This document shows positions 20,686 to 30,197 of a DNA stretch of 64,000 nucleotides, piece after piece (position 1 is the stretch's first letter; every line of letters begins with the position of its first letter). The notes beneath the pieces are model-generated. The model had not been told where the DNA came from. It ran no database searches and worked only from the letters and a program-made list of their open reading frames with translations. The translations under genes were made by a program, and so were the position numbers. The stretch is from Euborellia annulipes. Taxonomy: Eukaryota > Arthropoda > Insecta > Dermaptera > Anisolabididae. The stretch spans positions 1-64,000 of the forward strand of contig JAKCPI010001623.1 of assembly GCA_023213315.1 (NCBI GenBank), written 5' to 3'.

Positions 20686-22556
20686 GTGACTGGTCGCACA
20701 GCACACAACTTTCTCTTACCTTCGGTAATCGAAAGTTGTGTTCTGTGCTTGTCACACCAGATTTTTTGTGTCGACATGTACCAGGGGAACATAAACATTT
20801 GCACCCTAGCCGTTTGAAAGACGCCTACTAGTTAGGCAGCCCAATCGACTCACCACTACATATGCAGTGTCTGTGTGAATTTACCTGAGCTAGAGTTCTG
20901 AGGGTCTTTTATGATAGACCATAAACCAACCCTTTTGATCAATCTATATAGCGACATAGCGTAGCCTTTTCATATCAAATGAATTTGATCTCAAATTAAT
21001 AGAATTTCAACATTTTAATTAATCTTATCTTCTTATTTGGAAAAAATTAACTTATTTCACAATTTGAACGAAACTTGTGTCCCAATTTTTAGTAAAATTT
21101 TTCCGATATCTATAGACCTTTATACCAGGTAATAATATCTCGGGGCGTTAAAATATTCTTATTTATATTCTTAAAAAAAAAAAAAAAACTGTTTTTTCGG
21201 ATTTTTGTCTCGAGAGTCTTACAACATAGAAGTGGCATGTTCAGACAATAGATAAAATTAAATAAAATAAGAGAAAGTAAATTTGCGATTCTTCTTTCTA
21301 TCTCGCAATGCAAGAAGCCAGATCGATGAAATTTAATAAATAATTCTTGCCCTAAAATTGGAGATCTGTTTCAAATTTTGTAGTAAATACTTCATCCGGG
21401 GGTAGGCCTACTTTACCTAAGATTATAGAAGTATTTTAAAAATGTAATATTTTTAGTAAAGAAAGTGAGAAAGAAATATCTCTTTTGAGTAGCAAAGTGG
21501 CGAAAATATATTTCAATTCTTTGCTATCAATTCTGGCCTATTAATTTATTGCCCGGCTATTTAAATGAATGGTATATGTTTATAAAACTTTCAAACCCTT
21601 CTTACCAAGAATGGAATTAGGCTTAAAATTAATAAAGATTAAAATATTTTTAAAAGGTAATTTTTATAATCTTAGGTAAAGTACTAACTACTTCGGTTGA
21701 AGTTTGTAATTCTCAAAAATTTGAAACAGATATAAATTTTAGGGTAAGAATTATTTACTAAATTTCACGATCTGCTACTTGCATTGGAGATAGAGAGGAA
21801 TTGAAATTTTTATTTAAAATAAAATGTATCTATTTTCCAAAGGGATGGTTTATGGTTCTTCATAAAATACCCTCAGAACCCTAGCTCAGTAAATTACAAG
21901 AAATATGTAGTGGTGAGTCGATTGGGCTGCTAACTAGTAGGCGTCTTGCAAACTGTTAGGGTGAAATGTTTACCCATGGTATTTAGTTTCCGAGAGTAGG
22001 GTGCATTCGATTTTCAAGATGTAAAATTTATATGTGAAAATATTTATATTTTGTTACCATGGCGACCATTTCTCCTATCTTTTCTATGGAGTACAAGAGT
22101 AAAGTGGTCTTCAGAAGATTTCAATCACAAAATGAGAATATACATTTTATAGCGAATCTAAAAAATAATTGATTTTTGAATTTAAAAAAAAAATCGTTGG
22201 AGCAAATTTAGAGAAAATCGAAAAAAAAAACTGGAAAAGTGCATCAGTAAAGTACTAGTACTCTTTGGTCGATTTTGTTCAAAAGCTTCGTGTCACGTCC
22301 CATGGGGGTGCCTAACTTAAATATAAAATTTCAACCTTCTAGCTCTTTTCGTTCTTGAGATATTTTGTTCACAGACAGACAGACAGACACACACACACAC
22401 ACACACAGACAGACCATGTCGCGAAAACCACTTTTTTGGATTCAGGGGACCTCAAAACGTGAAGATCCATCAAAATCTCGACATCGAATTTTTGACATGA
22501 ATCCAATACTTTCTCTCTATATATATTAACATATATATAGAGGTAAGAGAAAGTAA
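20686..22556 (+). repeat. HPE family copy, itself interrupted at 20781
   Basis: The left hairpin (TGGTGTGACTGG to GTCACACCAG) occupies 20686-20770. The body resumes at 21982 with TTTAGTTTCCGAGAG and runs to the right hairpin ending GGTAAGAGAAAGT at 22554. A-rich words flank both ends. The empty site is copy A at about 11805. Confidence 0.82.
20781..21979. mobile_element. Long inverted-repeat element with TA duplication (1199 bp)
   Basis: TA at 20779-20780 and 21980-21981 flank CCAGGGG ... CCCATGG ends within an HPE copy. The arms match through ACGCCTACTAGTTAG, AGCCCAATCGACTCACCACT and ACCATAAACCA, and pairing extends towards 21380. The inner module GATCGATGAAATTT, with a TAGTAAATACTTCATCC-like part, also occurs in the palindrome at 53690-54971. 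TA choice points to Tc1/mariner-type mobilisation; no transposase ORF. Confidence 0.75.
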
Positions 22557-22889
22557 AAAAAATTGGCTGATAGCTTCAAAATTGTGGCCGCTCGAATTAG
22601 CACCTTAACACTAGAATCAGATGGGGAGATTCGAACGGAGGCCAAAGAGGAACTAATAATTTTTTTTATTTTTTGGCTTGGAGGAAGGGGAGGGGGGGAA
22701 TGAATATGTCACTGATAAAATCGTTTATTTACTTGGAAATAATCTTTAAAGAATTAAAATTAGGGTCCGACCGATTAAAGGACACACCGAAAAATCAGTG
22801 CGATGTATGCCCCTTTCCTCAGAGTAACGAGCGCCAGGGCTTCCTGGAGGATCAACCCGCCCTGGGTTGATTCGCACCGTAAAGTGTAC

Positions 22890-23475
22890 TTAAACAATTT
22901 TAAAGCAAAGTTTTATTGATATACTTTTTAAAGAGTATCTTAAAAATAATTGATTTTTGACTTTTAATCAAAATTGTTAGAGTGAATTTTGAGAAATAGA
23001 AAAATAACTGAAAAAAATACATTAGTAAAGTACTAGTACCCTTTGGCTGATGTTATTGAAATTTCTTGAAATACTTGAGACATAGGTATTTAGTTTAAGT
23101 ATAAAATTTGAGTATCGAGAGTTTTTTCGTTTTTGAGTAATTCCCATTACCCACATTTTTTGATATTTCACTTGAAATAAATTTAATTTATTGTGAAAAA
23201 ATATTAAATTTCAAGAAGATCGATTCCAGTTAAAATATCAAAACATAATATTTATGTAAATTTCTCTGAAAGAGATTTTATTGCTTTTAAATGCCTGTTT
23301 TATTGTTTTTCTTGAAATTGCCATTAAAAGGAGGCGATTCCCTTTAGCTTGAATTTACGTCATTTTCACAATCATTTGAATGAATTTCAAGTGAAATATC
23401 AAAAAAATGGGGATTAAATTAAATAACTCAATAAGGAAAGAACTCTCGATACTCAAATTTTATATCTAAGATAAG
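22890..23475. repeat. Diverged HPE fragment followed by an inverted repeat
   Basis: 22925-23050 resembles the HPE middle (AATAATTGATTTTTGA, then AGTAAAGTACTAGTA). From 23095 the sequence TATAAAATTTGAGTATCGAG meets its complement at 23448-23470, with arms through GATATTTCACTTGAAAT and ATTTCAAGTGAAATATC. The loop is about 100 bp. Confidence 0.6.
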
Positions 23476-23608
23476 TACACACATGTACACACACAAGTAC
23501 CTACACATGTAGCAAGCATGGGCAGGAACTTATTCAATTTTTTTTATTTTCCTCACAATTGGCTTTAACGATTTTGTTTAAAAATCAACTTTTTTTTAGA
23601 TGCTCTTT

Positions 23609-23684
23609 TTTTTATTTTATTTTATTTTGTCGGCTGTTAGCTCCCCCAACCAGCCCTAGAAGTATATATACAAAATTATTTATA
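23609..23684 (-). mobile_element. 76-bp retrotransposed tail with 13-bp duplication
   Basis: TTAGATGCTCTTT is repeated at 23596-23608 and 23685-23697. On the minus strand the insert ends in repeats of AAAAT. A 5'-truncated LINE or SINE copy with a pentanucleotide tail is the simplest reading. The family of the 50-bp non-tail part is unknown. Confidence 0.75.
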
Positions 23685-23902
23685 TTAGATGCTCTTTAAA
23701 ATGTATATTCTTATTTTTTAAAATTGTTTGAAGCCCACTTTACTTTTGTAATTCATAGGAAGAATAGAACATGGAAACAAAATGTATTTAAATTTTATAT
23801 CTAGAATTCTTAATATATTGCTGGAAACTAAGTTCATGTTGACACAAAAAATCTCATGTGACAAGCACAGAACACAACTTTCAATTGCCGAAGGTAAGAG
23901 AA

Positions 23903-25800
23903 CCCGAGTCGAAATCGAACGCCTGGTTTGAACCTTTTAGTCCTGAATTCCCTTGTTATTTGATGGGATGTTATTTATTTACAATTTTGTGAAAGCCTAC
24001 TGGTTCTACCAGGAGAATTAGAAGATTCAAACCAGTACTTAAACGCCTGGTTTGAACCTTTTAGTCCTCAATTCCTTTGTTATTTGATAGGATTAAAATT
24101 TGGTTAAAGCCTACTAAACCTACCAGGAGAATTAGAAGGTTCAAACCAGTATTTGAGTCAAAATTGAAAGCCTGGCTTGAGCCTACTGAGCCCGCCAGGA
24201 GAATTAAAAGGTTCAAACCAGTACTTGAACGCCTGGCTTGAACCTTGCAGTCTTCAATTGAGGACTAAAAGGTTCAAGCCAGGCGTTCGATTTTGACTCG
24301 GGAAGTACTGGTTTGAACCTTCTAATCCTCTCGGGTAAAAATTAAAAACAGTGCGATCTCAGCGCCAAAGCTTTAGTAGATGACCACCTTTCATTTTCTT
24401 TCATTCCTTGGATATTTGGATTTATTATCGATAAAAAAGAAGTAAGTTTTAAGTTTTATTTTCATTTTTTTCATTAATTTTCTTTATTATTATTAATTAT
24501 TTTTATTTATTTAAGGGTCAACGTTATAAAAACAAGCCAAAACAAAATGATAAGGTTAGCTGTTATTTTTATTTTATTTATATAGATGTAATCTTATATT
24601 CTATTTAATTTTTTCAATTATATTCATTATAAATTTTAGTTGTAAAACACATTGGCCTGAAGAAGCCACTTTAATTTTAATAAATGAATACAAGGAACAT
24701 TGGCCATTCATGTCATTTTGAAAGGTAAGAAGACAAATTAAAAAAGATTATAAATTTATAAAATTAATTTATATATTTTTCACATTTCCAGAGAACTAAA
24801 TTAAGTTCTTACTGAAAAGAAAAATATTTTTCCACAGGTGATAGCTAATGGTATAGGCCTACATATACAGTCAAGATAAAAATTAATGTGATTTATTTTA
24901 GAGATGGAAACTCATTTTTACATCCATATTTTCTTTAAAAACAATTTCAGTAATGAATCTCCAGAAATATTGAAATCGACACGAAGAGCATTTGGAATTT
25001 TTAAAATTTTTTAAATATATGTTATCTTATTATTCTCAAATTAAAGAAAATTGATATTTAAACAAAAAATATTTTATTTAAATATTAATTTCATTTTCCT
25101 TTTATTTAAGAATTTAATTGTAGCGAAATGAAGAGCAAAACGTGAAGATCCATCAAAATCTCGACATCGAATTTTTGACATGAATCAATACTTTCTCTCT
25201 ATATATATTAACATATATAGAGAAGAGAAAGTAAAAAAATTTCGAATGTGGAGTGCCAAGTTGTATAAATTAGCAAAGAGGTATGCTTGTTTTTGGCATT
25301 GAGAAAAATAACTTTAGAGTGTTTTCTTCAAATATTTCGATGGCATTTAATAGGACTTCATCATCAGCGGTGAAGTGCTATTAAATGTCTTCGAAATATT
25401 TGAAGAAAACACTCTAAAAGTTATTTTTCTCATTGCCAAAAAACAAGTATACCTCTTTGCTAATCTAACAAAATTATCAGAACTTTTTTGTCACTCTGTA
25501 TATATGTATATAAACAAATTTTAAAATGAGAATTCATAGGCCTAAACTAGATTCCAGCATTCAGTACTGCTGGTCGTAATAGTAGATCTGGTAGACTTAA
25601 ACTAGTATTTCGAATACCTGGTCTGAGTCTAAACATGTCAAAAAGGGACATAAGTAGACTTGTTAGAACCAAACCAGACTATCAAATTTCCATAGAAACC
25701 ATGCTTTCAAATCCTAGTTTGATTCTGTTAAGTCTACTTAGACAACAATTAGATTCTGAGGTTTTGTAGACTCAAACCAGGCGTTCGATTTCGACTCGGG
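23903..25800. mobile_element. TIR element with CCCGAGTCGAAATCGAAC ends (1898 bp)
   Basis: The first 29 bp at the left are repeated exactly, inverted, at the right. The element sits within an HPE copy and leaves AA on both sides, so the target duplication is at most 2 bp. 23921-24310 holds three units of about 124 bp built from GCCTGGTTTGAACCTTTTAG and ACCAGGAGAATTAGAAG, plus an internal copy of the terminus at 24280-24300. It also contains an HPE fragment (25140-25232) and a Penelope-like palindrome (25269-25464). There is no transposase; the superfamily is unassigned. Confidence 0.75.
25269..25464. mobile_element. Penelope-like palindromic element 2
   Basis: Arms ATTAGCAAAGAGGTATGCTT and AAGTATACCTCTTTGCTAAT pair, as do AGAGTGTTTTCTTCAAATAT and its complement. 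The minus strand of the left arm has CUGAUGA (25367-25361) and GAA with AUAU and U (25338-25331), the layout of the hammerhead-like cores at 19206 and 39078. Stem II is poorly paired, and the right arm has lost the CUGAUGA box. It is probably an older relative. Confidence 0.45.
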
Positions 25801-25934
25801 AAGTTGCAGAGCGACCAATCACACCAGCTTTTTCTCGATCAAAAAAAAAAAATAAAATAAAATAAATAAATATAAAAGAACATGCGATATTCTTTGCAGA
25901 ATTGTAATTTAAATATTTGTGTAACGTTTAAAAT

Positions 25935-26108
25935 CTATATGGCCTAAGATGCCGAAAAGACTTAAAAAAAAGATATTTGAATGAGTACATTTCATTCGAT
26001 ACCGGCAATCAAGTACTCATAGGAGCAAAGTATCGAAAAAAATATCGAGTCAAAAAAAGTACTAGTATCGGATCAAAAGTATCGATACTTTTTTAGTGTC
26101 CCTACTCT
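25935..26108. mobile_element. SINE tail fragment and TATCGATAC MITE-like remnant
   Basis: ATATGGCCTAAGATGCCG then AAAAGACTT and an A-run (25938-25975) is a SINE 3' end. 26000-26106 contains repeated GTATCGA words and ends AGTATCGATAC ... TAGTGTCCCTA, like one end of a small hAT-type MITE. No target duplication was found. Confidence 0.45.
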
Positions 26109-26109
26109 T

Positions 26110-26420
26110 GATTGAGGGGTGGGTGGGAGGGACTTCCCACCAGCGGATTTCCGGTTGAGTGGGCGTGACTTGAATGTTATCTCTTGACAGCGATTGGGCC
26201 CCGAGGGAGCCAATGCGTCGGGACGCACGGCGCCGGCTCCTCCCCTTCCTGTGCGCCAATTGATTGCGTGGGAGTCGACACGCCCACCCCCCACTCTGCC
26301 ACCCCTGAGTGGGGCGCACGCGCTAGTAGGGGGTTATTATTTAAACTTGAGATTCCTCTCTTATCTCTCTTATGCAAGCTCCGCTAATTTTAGAGGAAAT
26401 CGTTTTAAAAAGCCCACTCC
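26110..26420. promoter_or_regulatory. CpG-richer island, candidate regulatory element or promoter
   Basis: The strongest GC island outside the gene: GGGTGGGTGGGAGGG, CCGGTTGAGTGGGCGTGA, ACGCACGGCGCCGG and GGGGCGCACGCGC words with several CpGs. Short ORFs run through it in five frames with no domain or codon character, as expected of a GC patch. It could be an exon of an unseen RNA, a promoter or an enhancer; no TATA or splice sites decide between these. Confidence 0.35.
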
Positions 26421-26933
26421 GACTAATTAATTATCTCTTAACTTCTAATTTTACATTCTCTTAAAAAACGTAAATTGTTTTATGGCTTTATTTACAACCG
26501 TATTTATAAATGACTCTGAGATTAATTGATAAAAGTTTACTTTCTTTAAATTAAGTGGTTCTTAGGAGGCAAATATCTAAATTTATATTTTTTAGGTATC
26601 TAGGTTTATAATTGTCAATCATCTGTTCGTATTCAAATATCGCAAAAACTATAAGAGTTAGAGCCATGACATTTTTTTTTTTTTCAAAGGGGTGCTTGAT
26701 TATATTTTCGTATAGAATCGAAGTGGCTCCCCATCATGTGCGATATTCTAAAATCGCAGGACAAAATTATTTTAGAAACTATACAAAATTGAGCAATGAA
26801 ACTTTTTTTTGAGCTTGTAGTTTATTTTAATGAGGTAATATTTTAATATATTTAGGCGCATATGGCCTCAGATGCTGAGGCGCCATTAAATGTCTAATAA
26901 AAAAAATTAATATATTGGCTAAATACTGAATTT

Positions 26934-27090
26934 ATCTTTGACCAGTGGCTCAGGGGTTGTGCATTAGCTTTTGGTACCAAAGGTCAAGGGTTCGCATCCC
27001 GTCTCATGCGACAAAAATCTATTTCAATTGGATTGGCTACCAATTCAATTGACATAAATAGAGACGGGGTCTAAATGAAATAAACAAAAA
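26934..27090 (+). mobile_element. tRNA-derived SINE-B with 13-bp duplication
   Basis: AAATACTGAATTT is repeated at 26921-26933 and 27091-27103. The head has AGTGGCTCAGGGGTTGTG and GGGTTCGCATCCC (A and B boxes). The body reads CATGCGACAAAAATC, then a small hairpin around TTGGATTGGC, and ends ATAGAGACGGGGTCTAAATG. Confidence 0.88.
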
Positions 27091-27617
27091 AAATACTGAA
27101 TTTCTTTTTAAAAAAACAAAGACTAATTCCTTTTTAAAAGAATTAAATTTTTTTGATAAAACCTCCAAATTCCATTAAAAAAAAAATATTTTAAAATTTT
27201 AATTTAAAAATCAAATCAAATGACTTAATATAAAAATTGATATAAAAAATAATTTCATATTTCACAAACCAAAACGATTATACGAATTTATTAATTCAGT
27301 ATTTCACCTAAGGGAATTTTACCAAAACAATTTCGAAGATTGGTGAATTTTACATGTTAAAAAAAAAAAAAAAAATAGAAATTAATCATTAGTTCTTTGA
27401 AACCAATTACGTCGATAACAACCCTTAGATTTGGGTAAATAAAAATTATTGCAAGATATCACACACAGATGGTATAAAATTATTGTTAATTCGTACTTAC
27501 AATTATATCCTTATATATCATACAAAGACATATACATACTTATATGCTTTAAAACAAATTATCTATAAGCTTAGTTGGCGCGCGCACTTTCTAATACTGG
27601 CTTAACTTAATTTATGC

Positions 27618-27900
27618 CCTCGGGGCTTGGCGTAGAGGTTAGCGTGCTAACCTCGTATACCAAACGTCGCGGGTTCGGACCCCAGGCAGTCCGATGATTT
27701 TATTTAAGCCACTTGGATACCAAATGGCTTAAATAAGAATGCCTGGACCACAAATAAATATATAATATATAAATACGAGTATCGTTTAAAGTCTTAAATG
27801 GCCTAAGTTGCCGAAAAGTCTGTCTTTCTGTGTGTGTGAATGTGAGTGTGAATGAGAAAAAAGTGTGAATGTTTTTAATTTATTTAAAAAAAAAAACTTT
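27618..27900 (+). mobile_element. tRNA-derived SINE-A, full-length copy
   Basis: CCCTCGGGGCTTGGCG starts a tRNA-like head with AGAGGTTAGCGTGC and GGGTTCGGACCCC boxes. It continues through the ATTTAAGCCACTTGGATACC hairpin, ATGCCTGGACC, ACGAGTATCGTTTAAAGTC, TTAAATGGCCTAAGTTGCCG and a GT-rich end. About 280 bp long, it is the most complete SINE-A here. Confidence 0.85.
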
Positions 27901-27902
27901 AT

Positions 27903-28085
27903 TTTTTTTTTTATTTAAGGTCTTTTTCGGCCTCTATGGCAATTTAGATCCCGTTCCTATTTATTTAAATTGATTGGTAGTCAATTCAATTTAAATAAAC
28001 TTTTGTCGCATGGGACGTGATGCGAAACTGCGACCCTTGGTACAAATGGCCAGCACGCTAACCACTAGACCAAAGCCCGAGGGTT
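27903..28085 (-). mobile_element. tRNA-derived SINE-B, full-length copy
   Basis: On the minus strand: CCCTCGGGCTTTGGTC, TAGTGGTTAGCGTGCTGG, a B-box-like TTTCGCATCACGTCCC, CATGCGACAAAAG, the AATTGAATTGACTACCAATC hairpin, GATCTAAATTGCC, GAGGCCGAAAAAGACCTTAA and an A-rich tail. It lies head-away from SINE-A at 27618, tail to tail. Confidence 0.85.
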
Positions 28086-28424
28086 AATTTATATTTAATC
28101 AGATTTAATCTTTTTTTTAGATTTTACTTTTTTAATAAGCTCATTAATTTTAAACATATATGGCCCCCAAGTCATATATTTATTTTATTTACATTCTTGT
28201 TTACTTATAATAATAGCTTTTTTACTTTATTTGAATTAAAATTAAAAAAAAAAGTTCAAAAACTCAATTATTGATTTTATGAATATATTAAATGTGAGGA
28301 ATTTGACTCTTAAGAGAAAAATATTCAAGGAATAATTATTTAGTTAGTAAGAAAAACCATTAAAGTATAAACTACAATACAATTACAAAAATAAAACACT
28401 TCTCCCCTTCCAACAAAGAATAGC

Positions 28425-28745
28425 GGAAGACGTTTTGCGAGTTGACCTGTTCGGAATGATGTGCGTGCCATTGGTGCATTATATGCGCGTCTGTTTGTGC
28501 GTGTGCGTGTTCGTGTGCGCAACCTGTGACTCGGCAAGCTCACCCATAAGCCACATCAACAAACAACAAATAACAGGCCTGCTGTCCAATCTGTCCGATT
28601 CGCCCGGAAGCTATACCTCCTTGCGTTGCGTGCCTCCGTCCAACATCGCACTCCACATATGCACCTTGCTCCAGATTATCATAATATATGCGACCCAGCC
28701 GATATATATGACTACGATGCCGGTCAGAATAGAATTTATTTAAAT
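28425..28745. promoter_or_regulatory. Unique GC-richer island, candidate regulatory element
   Basis: About 320 bp of balanced sequence, with a GTGTGCGTGTTCGTGTGCGC stretch, GACTCGGCAAG and GATTCGCCCGGAAGC words. A 102-codon ORF (28435-28743, plus) spans it, but it is cysteine-rich in a repeat-driven part and has no recognisable domain. It could be an unknown exon. No repeat partner was found. Confidence 0.3.
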
Positions 28746-29554
28746 TTTATAATTTCGAGAGATCAATCACCCGGAGGGTGTTCGTTTTGATGGCTGATTT
28801 CACATTATTAAAAGCAAAAAATTGAAGACTTAAATGCGAAATAACCTATTATATTACTTCTAAGGGTGGAGAGATATTTTACATATACATATCTTTAGGT
28901 GATTCGTTTTATATTATTTATGAATATTAAATTGTTATAGGCAAAAAAATTGATAAATTTCACTACGTTATTATTGTATTTTTTCAATTTATTAATAATT
29001 TATTAGATCAAAAAAAAAATATATATATATCGACATGTCAATTTTTATTTTAAACATAGAAGCTTAAAAATTATAAAATACGAGACTGAGAATCTGACAA
29101 GTTCCAGGTAAATTTAGGGTTTCAAATTAAATAGTTAAAATGAATGCGCTTTAATGATAATAATGATAAAATTTGATGAAAATAATATATTGTTCTTTCT
29201 GTAAATGATCTTAGATTAAGAAACCTAAACGATAATTTCCTTATAATAGGTCTAAATAATAATAATAATAATGATGCTAAGATCATTAATTCTCTATTAT
29301 AGTGGAACGTAATTTAATTACGGGGAGAGGGCGCATAAAATATCAGTTACTTTCATCAAATTGCTACGCAATCATTAAATAAATTATCGGAAGAAAATCT
29401 TCAAATGCTACAGTAGTACAAACAAAGGCAAGAGGTAATGTGGCTCCCGTACATGAAAAAGAACCGGGTATCCTTTTTTCTTGACTTTGTAAAGGCCCTG
29501 TCTTTCACGATGGGTCACTAGCTAGACACGCGTCTTAAAATGGATGCGCTTTAA
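28746..29554. other. AT-rich gap
   Basis: An AATAATAATAATAATGATG microsatellite is at 29257. There is a mixed patch at 29400-29550 with no frame. No gene is seen. Confidence 0.3.
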
Positions 29555-30193
29555 GGGGGTTCAGGAGCGACGTCTAAACTTCTAAAAAAAAAAAAAACTA
29601 GACTATTATAAGGAATTTTTCAATGCGGTTTTTTTTTAAATGAAATAAATTCATAAGAGATTATTGGGACATCGAGCTATAATTTTTTTTAATCACTTAT
29701 TAAAAAATTATCGTAATTAATTTTTTTGTTATCAAGCAAATACAAAAAAACAATCTGTCCCAATAATCTTTAATTTTTTTTTAATTTAAAAATGAATTTA
29801 TTGTTATTATTAAGCACATATTAATTAAGAAATTTTTAAAATAAGCTTAGATGATTTATTTAAAAATTAAATGTCAAACAGCTCTCTCTACACTGCTGCA
29901 AAAGATGCAGGCTAGTCTAACAGCCGATCCCATATTAGCCTATATCTGGCCTATATTTATATATTTTTATGCTTTTATAAAAGATAGATAATATATAATA
30001 ACATTTATAATTAATTTATTGTTAAAAGATCAATGAAAATCAACCAAATGCATTAAATATTATTATAATAATAGCTATAGCTACCATTCTGACATCTCTT
30101 GGCAAATTTTTGAATTACTTGATTTTTTGGGCATACTTTTATGACACATCTTATCGGGAAGAACATGCGTAATCACTTCGCTCCCGTACCCCC
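29555..30193. mobile_element. piggyBac-like MITE with TTAA flanks (639 bp)
   Basis: TTAA stands directly outside both ends (29551-29554 and 30194-30197). Termini GGGGGTTCAGGAGCG and CGCTCCCGTACCCCC are inverted with few mismatches. No transposase ORF. Its left part, including the GCTAGTCTAACAGCC region near 29912, is repeated in reverse at 55920-56139. Confidence 0.72.
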
Positions 30194-30197
30194 TTAA

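Larger units (their letters stand above)
20345..22620 (-). repeat. Inverted duplicate, copy B (split by an HPE insertion)
   Basis: 20345-20685 and 22557-22620 are the reverse of copy A at 11725-12795. Copy B lacks the HPE found inside copy A (the region around 20585-20600 is the empty site) but carries its own at 20686-22556. Gains and losses on the two copies date both HPE insertions after the duplication or dispersal. Confidence 0.75.
23500..25826 (-). repeat. HPE family copy split by a 1.9-kb element
   Basis: In minus orientation, the body is at 23540-23902 and ends ACCGAAGGTAAGAG (here GCCGAAGGTAAGAGAA). The remainder, AAGTTGCAGAGCGACC and ATCACACCAG, appears at 25801-25825, after the inserted element. 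The join restores the normal left hairpin. Confidence 0.75.

Noticed and set aside
26062..26430. Protein-coding gene in the 26-kb GC island
   Set aside because: Five overlapping frames are open at once, which is expected from few A/T stops in a GC patch; no domain or splice sites favour one.
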